Of a stretch of 64,000 nucleotides of DNA, positions 8,550-18,023 are shown piece after piece. A program made the translations under genes and the position numbers. The stretch's first letter is position 1. Each line of letters begins with the position of its first letter. The notes under the pieces were generated by a model, which saw only the letters and a program-made list of their open reading frames with translations, ran no database searches and was not told where the DNA came from. The DNA lies in contig JAKOVW010000039.1 of NCBI GenBank assembly GCA_029781865.1, positions 147,781 through 211,780 on the forward strand, given 5' to 3'. This stretch comes from Bacteroidota bacterium. Lineage in GTDB: Bacteria; Bacteroidota; Bacteroidia; Chitinophagales; Saprospiraceae.

Positions 8550-10436
8550 ATGAAAATTGAAAGTAGATTATTGGAACTGTGTAAAAGGAATGTGAATTCC
8601 AATTACCTCAACGATCGGCTGTATAGATTACTATTCAGCGAAGATCTCTATTTAATGGCTTACGAGAATATCAAATCCAACACTGGTATTCTCACGAAGG
8701 GGGTTTCCTCTTATAGCATGGACGGAGTAAGTATGGTAAGAATCCGAAAACTTATTAAAAGTCTGACGGATGAATCATATCAACCGCAACCTTGCAGAAG
8801 AGTTTTGATCCCCAAAACAAATGGTAAATTCCGGCCACTTGGTTTGCCGGATGCAAATGACAAACTTGTTCAGGAAGCTGTGAGGATTATACTTGAATGT
8901 ATTTACGATAGTTCCGAAGGAGCTACATTCAGCAAGTATTCCTTTGGATTCCGTAAAGGACTTGGTTGTCATGATGCATTGAAATCTGTTTATGATCAGT
9001 TTAGAAAATGTGCATGGATCATTAAAGCTGACATTAAAGGATTCTTTGACAATGTTGATCATGTAGTACTTATCAACTTACTTCGTAAAAGAATCAATGA
9101 CGAAAGGTTTGTCCGTTTAATTTGGAAATTCCTCAGAGCAGGGATTATGTGGGAAGGCCAATTCCAAAAAACGCTGAAAGGCACTCCACAAGGAGGTATT
9201 ATTAGTCCAATGCTTGCCAATATCTACCTACATGAATTTGACCAATTTGTGGAGCAGATGAAGCAAGAAAAAGGAACAATAACAATACCGAGTTTGGAGT
9301 ATGGAAAATGTGTAGCTCAAAAGAAGTACTATAAAATTAAACTCAAGAAACTTCCTCTCGATGATAAGCATCGCGAAGCGATTGAGAATAAAATAGTAGC
9401 AATGGAAAGCTTACAAATGAACCTTCCTTCGAGAATCCTGAAAGATCCTGATAAAGGTGAGATTAAATACGTCAGATATGCTGACGATTGGATGATTGCC
9501 GTTAAAGGATCTAAAGCATTCGCTGAGGAAATATACAACCTATCGCATCAATTCTACGAAGAAAAACTCAAACTATCTTGGAACCAGGAAAAAAGTAAAC
9601 TCATTAAAACAACAGATGAGGAAACTGAATTCCTGGGAACGCTCCTGTGCTTTAGAAACAGGAGACAAACGAAATATATTGATTTCGTAACCAGAGGAGT
9701 TAAGAGTAAAAAGAGATCAGTCGGTATCAACACTTTAGTCTTGAACATGCCGAAACAAATTATTTTGCAAAGGCTTAAAGAACGAGGCTTTCTGGAATTC
9801 AAAAACGGCGAATACAAACCAAAGCACATGACTAAGCTACTATCGCTAAGTGATTATGAAATTGTCCAGCGATATAATGCAGTAACAAGGGGTATTGGAA
9901 ACTACTATAGTTTTTGCAACAACCCAAAGGAACTTGCCCATATTAAATACTTGATGTCCTTTAGTCTGGTAAAGACAATTGCTAATAAGCATAAGACTGC
10001 CAGCACGAATATCTGGAAAAAATATGGAAAGAACATAACAGTGCCAAGTGCCGACAATAGAAGTACCATTAGCTTTACTCCAATTGAAAGTTTTAAGCGC
10101 AAACCAATGAATTTTAAAACAAAACTCATTAAGAACGAAAACGCTATAAATTTTCTATTTTGGGAATTGAGATCAAAAAAATTGTTGAAGGATTATGGTT
10201 GTGCCGTTTGTGGTACCCATGAAGATAATATTGAAATGCATCATGTTAAACACATCAAGAAAACGGATGTGAAATACGAAGGCTTCGATAAAATCATGGG
10301 TTACATAAACAGAAAGCAAATTCCCGTTTGCAAAAAATGTCATCATGATATTCATCATGGTTTATATGATGATGTTGCACTCAAGGAATTTGCTGATCAA
10401 ATAGCCATTAGAATTGGAATCAAAAAACCAGTTTAA
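8550..10436 (+). CDS. ltrA: Group II intron reverse transcriptase/maturase with HNH endonuclease
   Basis: A 628-residue intron-encoded protein preceded by a GGGAGG ribosome binding site. The RT domain has RRVLIPKTNGKFRPLGLP (RT2), FSKYSFGFRKGLGCHDAL, IIKADIKGFFDNVDH, GTPQGGIISPMLANIYL and the catalytic VRYADDW. A maturase (X) domain follows (about 370-500), and the C-terminus carries an HNH endonuclease with two CxxC pairs (CAVCGTHEDNIEMHHV and CKKCHHDIHH). It works as splicing cofactor and as the enzyme for target-primed insertion. All catalytic motifs are intact. Confidence 0.95.
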   Translation: MKIESRLLELCKRNVNSNYLNDRLYRLLFSEDLYLMAYENIKSNTGILTKGVSSYSMDGVSMVRIRKLIKSLTDESYQPQPCRRVLIPKTNGKFRPLGLPDANDKLVQEAVRIILECIYDSSEGATFSKYSFGFRKGLGCHDALKSVYDQFRKCAWIIKADIKGFFDNVDHVVLINLLRKRINDERFVRLIWKFLRAGIMWEGQFQKTLKGTPQGGIISPMLANIYLHEFDQFVEQMKQEKGTITIPSLEYGKCVAQKKYYKIKLKKLPLDDKHREAIENKIVAMESLQMNLPSRILKDPDKGEIKYVRYADDWMIAVKGSKAFAEEIYNLSHQFYEEKLKLSWNQEKSKLIKTTDEETEFLGTLLCFRNRRQTKYIDFVTRGVKSKKRSVGINTLVLNMPKQIILQRLKERGFLEFKNGEYKPKHMTKLLSLSDYEIVQRYNAVTRGIGNYYSFCNNPKELAHIKYLMSFSLVKTIANKHKTASTNIWKKYGKNITVPSADNRSTISFTPIESFKRKPMNFKTKLIKNENAINFLFWELRSKKLLKDYGCAVCGTHEDNIEMHHVKHIKKTDVKYEGFDKIMGYINRKQIPVCKKCHHDIHHGLYDDVALKEFADQIAIRIGIKKPV

Positions 10437-10450
10437 CAGTAAGATGTGCA

Positions 10451-10484
10451 GAGCCGTATGCGATGAAAGTCGCAAGTACGGTTC
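10451..10484 (+). ncRNA. Group II intron domain V
   Basis: A 34-nt hairpin starting GAGCCGTATG with GAAA loop and ending GTACGGTTC, the near-invariant catalytic domain V of bacterial group II introns. It lies 60 nt before the 3' splice site with the domain VI stem between. Confidence 0.9.
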
Positions 10485-10543
10485 GGGAAGGGGTTTCCAC
10501 GTATTTGATTACTTGTAATTAAGTGCGTGGTCTCCTACTTCAC

Positions 10544-11066
10544 TATTGAGGATATTGAAGGAATAGAATTTCAGTTTCCAGAGATTGTTCTTAAGCCAAA
10601 TGAGCAAATAGCCGAATGTAATCGTATCATTGAAAACATGCCTCAAAGGCCGGAATTAATCCAAATTGACGCTGACAGGGCATTTTATTCACCAGAGCTT
10701 GATGTTGTGAATTTACCTTCGATTAAGCGGTTTGAATCAGCAGAGTTCTATTATGCGACTTTCTTTCATGAACTTGTTCACTCAACTGGTCATGCTTCTC
10801 GTCTTAAAAGAGAAGAAATCATGAATCCACAAAAATTCGGAAATGTGCCATACAGTCGAGAAGAATTGGTGGCAGAAATGGGTGCCTCATTTCTTTGTTC
10901 CAGTGTGCAAATTGATTATGATAACATTGTCGAAAACAGCGCATCATATCTCGCCGGATGGTTAAAGGTTCTAAAAGAAGACAGCAAGTTCATTTTTAAA
11001 GTTGCTTCTGAAGCTCAGAAAGCGGCTGATTACATTTTAAACCGGAAACGTTCGAACAGCGAATAA
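10544..11066 (+). CDS. ardC: ArdC-type antirestriction protein, 3' exon (metallopeptidase domain)
   Basis: Second exon of the split ardC. It starts with the last base of the Asn codon completed at 8005 and encodes residues ~138-310. The key motif is FFHELVHSTGH, a gluzincin-like HExxH zinc site, followed by YSREELVAEMGASFLC with the third-ligand Glu region typical of ArdC C-terminal domains. Together with exon 1 this gives a protein that binds ssDNA and protects incoming DNA during conjugation in studied homologues. A terminator follows at 11096. Confidence 0.88.
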
Positions 11067-11095
11067 ATGCTGAGCATTTTGAAAACACTTATTAC

Positions 11096-11134
11096 AATCC
11101 CTGCAAGGTTATAAAGCCGAGCAGGGATTTTTTT
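11096..11134 (+). terminator. Rho-independent terminator after ardC
   Basis: AATCCCTGC and GCAGGGATT form a 9-bp stem around a 16-nt loop, followed by a run of T. It closes the radC-ardC unit. Confidence 0.8.
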
Positions 11135-11223
11135 ATTAACTTTGAACAAAATATGTAAAAAATACTTGTTAGAAAACTAAATAACGATGTTTCTCTAACA
11201 AGTTGATAATAAAATATTTAGAA

Positions 11224-12249
11224 ATGACGAATTATATCACGCAAGATGGAAAATCATTTGAGCCAATAAAAGTTGGTAAGCCTGGCAAGCTATTTGAATT
11301 ATTAGTTAAAAGACTTGAAGATTCTTTAAAAACTGATTCTGATGTAACGATTATACCTGATCATAAAATTGTTGATTTTACCGGAATCGAAAGACAATTT
11401 GATGTATTTATAATATCTCAAGTTCAAGGTTATCCGATTGAAATTGCAATTGAATGCAAAGACAATGGTAAGAAAAAAGTTGATGTTGATAAAATAGAAG
11501 CATTCAAATCGAAATGCGAAAGAATACCTTCAATTAATTCCAAAGTTTTTGTATCGCAAATTGGTTATACTAAAGGCGCCATTGCGACTGCAAATATTTA
11601 TGGTATTACTTTGTTAAGCATTAAAAATATTAACGACCTGGATGACAAAGAAATTCATAGTTGGACAAAGCCAATTAATTTTTATTTACAAAAAAGATTT
11701 ATCAAGTTGGAATTAATAATTGTTAATGATAAAGATGGAAATAAATCTTCTGTAAGTAATTATGATACTCATACAATTGAGTTTAGTGGATTTGACCAAC
11801 CACCCGTTTCGTTGAGGCAATTTTGTACATCCTATTTGATAAATTTACCTCATTCAGAATGGAATGAACATTTTACTTCTAAAGATAGACAAACTCCTGT
11901 TAAATGTTCATACCGAATCTATCCAAAAAAGCCAATGATTATTGGCTGCGAGCATGTCAAAAATTCATACCAATTCCTAGATTTTCACGCAAGTATTTAC
12001 GAAGAAACAATCGAGTTAGTAAAAACGGATGCCAAATCATATACAGTATTTGAAAAAGATGCGGAAAAGGCCCAATTTGTTGAAATGATTGGAAAGGGCA
12101 ATGCAGGTGAAAAGGTAATTGCGGAATTAATTTTATCTTCTAATAAACCAACTATTACTATTAACTATTCAGTAATCGAAGACAAGAAGATAGTATGTTC
12201 TGAATCTAATACCTTTTATATAAACGATTTATTACAAGAAGAAGATTAA
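11224..12249 (+). CDS. Restriction-endonuclease-like (Mrr/PD-(D/E)XK) protein
   Basis: A 341-residue protein; ATG 11224 is chosen over an upstream TTG at 11203. The first ~140 residues look like a Mrr-type PD-(D/E)XK nuclease: GKLFELLVKRLEDSL, then ERQFDVFIISQ with the catalytic Asp, then IEIAIECKDNGKKKVDVDKIEAF with E-x-K, then SKVFVSQIGYTKGAIATAN. The rest (about 170-341) is a beta-rich region without a recognised domain. It is followed 3 bp later by a PIN-like gene, forming a two-gene unit behind a terminator. A role in defence against foreign DNA is an inference from the nuclease fold and the mobile context. Confidence 0.7.
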   Translation: MTNYITQDGKSFEPIKVGKPGKLFELLVKRLEDSLKTDSDVTIIPDHKIVDFTGIERQFDVFIISQVQGYPIEIAIECKDNGKKKVDVDKIEAFKSKCERIPSINSKVFVSQIGYTKGAIATANIYGITLLSIKNINDLDDKEIHSWTKPINFYLQKRFIKLELIIVNDKDGNKSSVSNYDTHTIEFSGFDQPPVSLRQFCTSYLINLPHSEWNEHFTSKDRQTPVKCSYRIYPKKPMIIGCEHVKNSYQFLDFHASIYEETIELVKTDAKSYTVFEKDAEKAQFVEMIGKGNAGEKVIAELILSSNKPTITINYSVIEDKKIVCSESNTFYINDLLQEED

Positions 12250-12252
12250 TTT

Positions 12253-13119
12253 TTGGTTGATGTATGTATTACGATTGAAAATAATTCGAAAGGAAGGATA
12301 AAAAAGGAGTTATCAATATCTCAAAAATTAATTGTGTCTAAATTTTATTTGGAAACGAATTCTCTTTATTCAATTAAGAAAATTGATAAAGCTGCAATAG
12401 CTAATTCATTTACATCTGCTTTGGCTTTATTTGAAATTATTTCAAATATTACTTTGGATAAATATGTAAAAAGAAAATCAATAATTCAAAGCGTTTTACA
12501 TAGTGAAATATTTATTGACTGGAGGTTTCCACAAGAAATTATACTAAATAGTTTTGACTACTTCGAAGGGGCTATCCTTGTGGACAAGAGAATTGAACAC
12601 TTAAAAACAATTCTTTCATTAGTTTTAAAAACATCTTCTTTTGAGGAATTACAAACCTCAAGCAGTAGAATGAAATATGGACTAGAGTATTTTAAAAAAA
12701 TGGATCGAGATTTGGGAATTGGCTTTGTGAGTTCTTATATGTTTTATAACTTGTTAAAGCTTGTAACACCAGATAATAAAGAAATTACACAAAGTTCGAT
12801 TTCGGAGGCCCATAAAAGAAATTTAACAATATCTGCTCTTGCTCACATGCTACAAACTTCTTTTCCAGATTTTGTAGAAGACGAGGATGATTTAGACTTA
12901 CTAATAAAATCATATAATGGTGGAGTGGATATCCATGTGGAATTCTTTTCCAATTTCTGTTTACATAAATTTATTGAGAATGAACAGCCCGCTAAAAATG
13001 ATTTCATTGATCTGGGACATTTATTCTATTTAAATGATAATATGCATATTGTTTCGGATGACAATTTATTTGAGAAGTTAGGAATAAAGAGTATTAAAAC
13101 TCAAAATCTCGTTTCCTAA
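12253..13119 (+). CDS. PIN-like domain protein coupled to the nuclease gene
   Basis: A 288-residue protein starting at TTG 12253, 3 bp after the nuclease stop; no better start is near. It is mostly helical. The last ~40 residues, NDFIDLGHLFYL followed by NMHIVSDDNLFEKLG, resemble the C-terminal half of PIN-fold ribonucleases (Asp-containing strand with T/S-D-D), but the N-terminal part shows no clear PIN strand-Asp. The call is tentative. Tight linkage suggests it works with the upstream PD-(D/E)XK protein. Confidence 0.5.
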   Translation: MVDVCITIENNSKGRIKKELSISQKLIVSKFYLETNSLYSIKKIDKAAIANSFTSALALFEIISNITLDKYVKRKSIIQSVLHSEIFIDWRFPQEIILNSFDYFEGAILVDKRIEHLKTILSLVLKTSSFEELQTSSSRMKYGLEYFKKMDRDLGIGFVSSYMFYNLLKLVTPDNKEITQSSISEAHKRNLTISALAHMLQTSFPDFVEDEDDLDLLIKSYNGGVDIHVEFFSNFCLHKFIENEQPAKNDFIDLGHLFYLNDNMHIVSDDNLFEKLGIKSIKTQNLVS

Positions 13120-13306
13120 ACAAAATATAAGCATTCAACCAAATTAATTAGCCAGGATATGTTTACCTATGGCATGGTAATTCCTAAAAGACAAAGACTT
13201 AGTATTTACAAAAATTTACATTCGTTTTTGCGAATTTCTTAAAATTACGGATATTTGGAGGCCCTAAAACCGAATAAACTTATTTATTCATTCAAAACCA
13301 ACCAGC

Positions 13307-13849
13307 ATGAGTACTTTAATTGTTGTCGTCATCATTGGATTTATCCTGTACGCTCTTTTCAACCGATCAGAAGCAGTAAAGAACTGGAGCACTCTCATTC
13401 CAAACATCCAACATGATCCAGAAGATTTTTATGAACTTGTGGAACAAATTTTAAAGGAACGAAAAGTTCCAGGCATCAAAACGGACAGAAGAACCTTTAA
13501 GGAAGGAGGTGTTTTATCATCCCACCGATTGTATCTCCAATTGTCTCGTGGAGATTATATCTTCCATATCTGCGGTGCTCCCTGGGGAAATGGATTCTTC
13601 TTTTCTTGGTGGATGCGGAAAATGGATGACCCACTTGGAGATATGTTGAAGAACCTTCCCTTTGTTGGGAAAATATTTGCATCAAGAATCGACTATGATA
13701 CCTATTACCGCCTTGATACTGATATGATGTTCCGAACCAGTGTGCATCAAAGTGTCTTAGCAGCCATAGAAAAGCTTACTGAAGGTAAAGGTATCAGACC
13801 CCTTACCGAATTAGAACGTACTGCTGACTTGCGGATGATTGGCAAATGA
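13307..13849 (+). CDS. Small membrane-anchored protein next to conjugative ATPase
   Basis: A 180-residue protein with one N-terminal transmembrane helix (TLIVVVIIGFILYALF) and a cytoplasmic domain with DYIFHICGAPWGNGFFFSWW and YYRLDTDMMFRTSVH segments. No family is recognised. Its stop overlaps the start of the large ATPase gene by 4 bases (ATGA), so the two are translationally coupled and probably act together at the membrane. Confidence 0.65.
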   Translation: MSTLIVVVIIGFILYALFNRSEAVKNWSTLIPNIQHDPEDFYELVEQILKERKVPGIKTDRRTFKEGGVLSSHRLYLQLSRGDYIFHICGAPWGNGFFFSWWMRKMDDPLGDMLKNLPFVGKIFASRIDYDTYYRLDTDMMFRTSVHQSVLAAIEKLTEGKGIRPLTELERTADLRMIGK

Positions 13850-16800
13850 GTTACGGTCTGTCAGAATATCTCACTGCTCAATTCTATGCCTGGGAACAAA
13901 GGGGGCGTGGCTGGAAAGTATTTGGAGAACCAGTTCAATTAGAATCGGTGTTCATTCCATTCTTTGGTCATTTTCCACCTCAGACAACTGGACAAATTGA
14001 TGATGGAACACGGCCAATATTCTTTCCACAAATACAAGAAGCCTTAGGTCTTTTTAAAAAACCAGCATCAACAATGTATGGAGAGGAAGCGTTCGCTAAA
14101 CTGGGAGAGATCTACTCAATTGAAGCTTACAGCTATGAAAATTCAAATCCTGTAACAGAATTCCAGATCAATTTTGATAAGGATGCCAGAATTGCATTTG
14201 AGAATATTGAGCAGTTACTATTAATGCTTTCAACCTGTGAAGGAATAGTCGGATTTGAAATATTTGGTACAAAAGATAGAATTGCAATTCAATTTGTCTG
14301 CACCAGTCATAAAGCAGGAGCTTTTAAATCACATATCGCTGCTTATGCTCCTGGCGTAGTTATCAATGAACGTCCAAATAATTTAAGAAGCTCAATTGAC
14401 TTCACTCAGACTGTATGTGTGAATGATGTAGGATTACGAGATGAATTTATGCGTCCACTTCGGGTATGGAATAAATTTGATCCAGATCCATTAGCCGGAT
14501 GTATTGCTTCACTTGAATCAATCGGAGATGGTGAATTTGGAATGCTTCAAATCTTGTTTCAACCCGCAATGAATCCCTGGGCTGAAAGTATATATCGGTC
14601 ATTAACTGATGGCAAAGGAGGCCCATTCTTTAATGATGCAGCCGATATGTTACCACTAGCCAAAGAGAAAGTTTCAAGTCCTTTATTTGCAACTGTAATA
14701 CGAAGTATTGGACAAGCTACAATTCAAGAAAGAGCACAAATAATATCGGAGCAGATAGCCCAAAGTTTGTTTTCATTTCACCGGAGCGGAAGTAATACCT
14801 TGATTCCACTTGCTGGAGCATTAAGCTGTGATGCTGATGATATTATCTTGCGTAGGTCTAGAAGAATTGGAATGCTCCTCAATAGCAATGAGCTTGCTTC
14901 AATGGTGCATATTCCTGATCGTTCTGTAGTATCACCTAAACTTCGAGCCTATGCTGGAAAGACAAAACAAGCTCCTACAGATCTGGCTGGTCGAACTTAC
15001 GAGTTAGGAATCAACACCCATTTAGGGCAAGAATTGGTTGTTACTCTATCGGATCAACATCGCTTACGGCACATGCATGTTATCGGTGCAACTGGCACAG
15101 GTAAATCATCATTGCTTCTCAAACTAATTATACAAGATGTTTATCATGATAGAGGAATAGCAGTTCTTGATCCACATGGAGATTTAATTGATGAGATCAT
15201 TAAGAACGTACCGGATGAAAGCTTAAAAAATGTCATTTTAGTTGATCCCTCCGATAATGAATATCCGATTGGACTTAATCTGTTGTCTGCATATTCGGAA
15301 CCAGAGAAGATAATCCTATCATCCGACCTAGTAGCTCTCTTTAGACGCTTTGCCACTTCCTGGGGTGATCAAATGACATCAGTATTGGCTAATGCTATTA
15401 ATGCAATAATTGAAAGCGAGACTGGTGGAACACTGATTGACCTAAGACGATTCCTAGTTGAACCCAATTTTAGAAACAAGTTCCTTCAAACAGTAAGAGA
15501 CCCTAATATTCTATATTACTGGAAAAACGAGTTTCAATTGCTTCGCGCAAATACAGTGGCTCCAATACTGACTCGCTTAGATACTTTCCTCCGCCCTCGA
15601 ATTGTCCGAAACATGATGGCTCAAAAAGAAGGCCTTGATTTTAGCGACGTTCTGGAAAACAAGAAGATATTATTAGTAAAGCTTGCTCAGGGACTTATCG
15701 GCGAAGAAAACAGCTATTTGTTAGGCACGCTTTTTGTGGCCAAACTACACCAAGCCGCCCAACAACGACAAAATATTCCACCAGAACAGCGCAAGCCATT
15801 CTATTTCTACATTGATGAATTTCAGAATTTCATTACCCCCTCAATGTCAGCAATCCTCACTGGTGCTCGTAAGTACGGATTAGGATTAATACTAGCTCAC
15901 CAAGATCTTGATCAATTAGCACATAGGGATAATGAACTTGCCAACTCAGTCTTATCCAATCCCTCGATTCGGGTATGTTTTAGATGTGGTGATAAAGACG
16001 CTACTAAGTTAGAAAGCGGATTTTCTTACTTTGATTCAACTGATTTACAAAGCTTACCGATAGGTCAGTCCATTGTTCGTGTAGGCCAGAAAGACCATGA
16101 TTTTAATTTATCCTTTACTCCATTCCCAAAAGTAGAAAATACTATAGCTGAAGGAAAACAAAGAACAGTAATAGATCATTGTCGATCAACGTATGCTCTG
16201 AATCAAAGCAAGGTTGAAGAAATATTAAGAGAGGCTTTACAGATAGAAGCTATTCCAGTTAAACCGGAGAAATCTATTCAGGTCGTTAAGGAAGAAAAGC
16301 CACCACCGGAAATACTTATTGAAATGCCACAAATTGCTAAAGAAAAAGACACGCCTAAAATTGACTTGGAAGTTGAAGCAAAGCAGTTTATTAATAAAGA
16401 AGTAGAAAAAGAAAGGCAACGAGAGCACCGATTTATTCAGGAGTATATTAAAAAGGTAGCTGAGGCCAGAAATTTTAAAGCAGTTTTAGAAGAACCAATA
16501 AATAACTATGCTGGAAAAGTTGATGTGAGCTTGCATCGAGATGATCTAAAAATTGCTTGTGAGATTTCCGTAACTAATACGATAGAATACGAAGTTCAAA
16601 ACATCCAGAAATGCTTAGCTGCGGACTATTTATTAACATTTATGATTTCCAATGACGCAAAGCATCTAAATGATATTAGGTCATTGGCAGTCCGCGAAAT
16701 AGATCAAGCATTTCATAATAGGATATATTTTGTTTCCAAAGATGAATTTGTTAATCAGCTTGACTCCTTTCTTGCTCAAAAATCTCAACCAACAGAAATA

Positions 16801-16920
16801 AGGGCAAAGGGATATAGAGTAAAATTGAATTATAACGCCTCACAGGATTCTTCAGGGCAACAAAAGGCTTTGAAGGATATTATTGTTTCTTCGCTTAGAA
16901 GGAAGGATGGTGACAAATAA
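13846..16920 (+). CDS. VirD4/TraG- or HerA-like conjugative coupling ATPase
   Basis: A 1024-residue protein. The ATPase core has Walker A GATGTGKSSLL (about residue 412), AVLDPHGDLIDEI, the Walker B region FYIDEFQNF (about 660) and a later QDLDQLA sensor segment, as in type IV coupling proteins of the HerA/TraG group. Residues ~1-380 form a large N-terminal domain. After a Glu/Lys-rich linker (about 800-860) a C-terminal domain holds GKVDVSLHRDDLKIACEIS, which looks like a PD-(D/E)XK core with Ser replacing Lys. It would pump DNA at the inner membrane. No relaxase is seen nearby, so the element is partial or atypical. Confidence 0.8.
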   Translation: MSYGLSEYLTAQFYAWEQRGRGWKVFGEPVQLESVFIPFFGHFPPQTTGQIDDGTRPIFFPQIQEALGLFKKPASTMYGEEAFAKLGEIYSIEAYSYENSNPVTEFQINFDKDARIAFENIEQLLLMLSTCEGIVGFEIFGTKDRIAIQFVCTSHKAGAFKSHIAAYAPGVVINERPNNLRSSIDFTQTVCVNDVGLRDEFMRPLRVWNKFDPDPLAGCIASLESIGDGEFGMLQILFQPAMNPWAESIYRSLTDGKGGPFFNDAADMLPLAKEKVSSPLFATVIRSIGQATIQERAQIISEQIAQSLFSFHRSGSNTLIPLAGALSCDADDIILRRSRRIGMLLNSNELASMVHIPDRSVVSPKLRAYAGKTKQAPTDLAGRTYELGINTHLGQELVVTLSDQHRLRHMHVIGATGTGKSSLLLKLIIQDVYHDRGIAVLDPHGDLIDEIIKNVPDESLKNVILVDPSDNEYPIGLNLLSAYSEPEKIILSSDLVALFRRFATSWGDQMTSVLANAINAIIESETGGTLIDLRRFLVEPNFRNKFLQTVRDPNILYYWKNEFQLLRANTVAPILTRLDTFLRPRIVRNMMAQKEGLDFSDVLENKKILLVKLAQGLIGEENSYLLGTLFVAKLHQAAQQRQNIPPEQRKPFYFYIDEFQNFITPSMSAILTGARKYGLGLILAHQDLDQLAHRDNELANSVLSNPSIRVCFRCGDKDATKLESGFSYFDSTDLQSLPIGQSIVRVGQKDHDFNLSFTPFPKVENTIAEGKQRTVIDHCRSTYALNQSKVEEILREALQIEAIPVKPEKSIQVVKEEKPPPEILIEMPQIAKEKDTPKIDLEVEAKQFINKEVEKERQREHRFIQEYIKKVAEARNFKAVLEEPINNYAGKVDVSLHRDDLKIACEISVTNTIEYEVQNIQKCLAADYLLTFMISNDAKHLNDIRSLAVREIDQAFHNRIYFVSKDEFVNQLDSFLAQKSQPTEIRAKGYRVKLNYNASQDSSGQQKALKDIIVSSLRRKDGDK

Positions 16921-17024
16921 AGAGTTAGATTTGAATATGAATTATAAGATACCGTCATTTTGTGTGGACTATAAAGTAAATGGTTAGTTCGAGAGATCCA
17001 CAATGACAAAGACCTATTGAGTTA

Positions 17025-17345
17025 ATGAAATTATTTGTAACAAATCCGAAGACAAATCAGAAAGTTTATCTGAACATGCTTGCTTCCACAAGACGTGAAT
17101 TGGCTGGTCTTATAGGTAGCTCATGGTTTTATTTGGTTGGAGAACGATATCATGTTCATAACGTGGTAGCAGAATCTGAGAATAACAACACAGCAGCAGG
17201 AGCAATTGTAGGAGGATTAATTGGAGCATTAAGTGGTTCTTTTGGGGTACTAATAGGGGGATCTATTGGTGGAGCATTAGGTAGTGAAAAAGATAAAGAA
17301 GAAAGACAAAAAGTAGAATATTTTAATAATAGTAGTGTGTTATAA
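17025..17345 (+). CDS. Glycine-zipper protein
   Basis: A 106-residue protein. Residues 1-50 are soluble-looking (KLFVTNPKTNQKVYL); residues 57-88 form a Gly-rich hydrophobic stretch (GAIVGGLIGALSGSFG...GGSIGGALG), the glycine-zipper pattern of small membrane-inserting proteins. Its stop overlaps the next ATG by one base. Function unknown. Confidence 0.6.
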   Translation: MKLFVTNPKTNQKVYLNMLASTRRELAGLIGSSWFYLVGERYHVHNVVAESENNNTAAGAIVGGLIGALSGSFGVLIGGSIGGALGSEKDKEERQKVEYFNNSSVL

Positions 17346-17872
17346 TGTTGAAGATATTAGATTGGAAATATATAAGTCTTACAGTGTTCTTGTTAGCACT
17401 AAGTTTCTTGTCCTATATTTTCAAAACTCAAGTATTTTTAGTTATTCAAGCTATTATTGAATTTCCATATCTCAATATTTTCGCGGGAACTTTTACGGCA
17501 ATTATTACAATTGTTCATAAGATTAAAACAAGAAAATTTAGACTTAGTCCATCAATGTCGTTCAATGAGTTTAGAATTCCGGTTGAAGATATGCTTTCGT
17601 TCGTTGGTAGTACTATTACAATAGTTGGTTCTCTGGCGTTAGCCAAAGGAATTTATTTACAAACAACTACTGGGATAAAGTATTTTCTCTCAGTTGATAA
17701 TGGAATTGAACTAAGTTTCATAGGATTAGTTGTAGCATATCTATTTTATATTTCTGTGATGGAATTGGCGACACAATGTAAGGAAATTTGTGTCCTAAAT
17801 ATCATCAGTAACGAAAGCATCAAACCAATTCCAGAATCGGAAGTTAAAGATGAGGTCCCACCTATATCTTAG
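17345..17872 (+). CDS. Membrane protein, unknown function
   Basis: A 175-residue protein with about four hydrophobic segments (near residues 10-30, 42-57, 90-106 and 122-140) and a short acidic C-terminal tail. It shares one base with the upstream glycine-zipper gene (TAATG), so both are translated as a pair. No family recognised. Confidence 0.6.
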   Translation: MLKILDWKYISLTVFLLALSFLSYIFKTQVFLVIQAIIEFPYLNIFAGTFTAIITIVHKIKTRKFRLSPSMSFNEFRIPVEDMLSFVGSTITIVGSLALAKGIYLQTTTGIKYFLSVDNGIELSFIGLVVAYLFYISVMELATQCKEICVLNIISNESIKPIPESEVKDEVPPIS

Positions 17873-18023
17873 TTGGACTTAAAGGGTAAAATTATCCAAT
17901 ATCAAGTAAGTTATAGCCTTAATGGAAAAATCACGATTTAATAATCATTTGCTTTGATTTCTGCCTTAGTTCGTCTAATACAGGCTTTTTAGCCCTTAAA
18001 CAGACTTTGATAACTATGCAACG

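Larger units (their letters stand above)
8006..10543 (+). mobile_element. Group II intron inserted in ardC
   Basis: A complete group II intron of 2538 bp. It starts with GTGCG, ends with AC, and carries domain V (10451-10484) and a domain VI stem (about 10497-10532) near the 3' end. Its ORF encodes RT-maturase-HNH in domain IV. Exact removal restores the ardC frame, which fixes both boundaries independently of the consensus. A 9-nt loop on a 6-bp stem at 8283-8303 contains TTGAA, complementary to the last five exon bases TTCAA, as expected of EBS1-IBS1. The element therefore looks splicing-competent and mobile by retrohoming. Confidence 0.93.
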
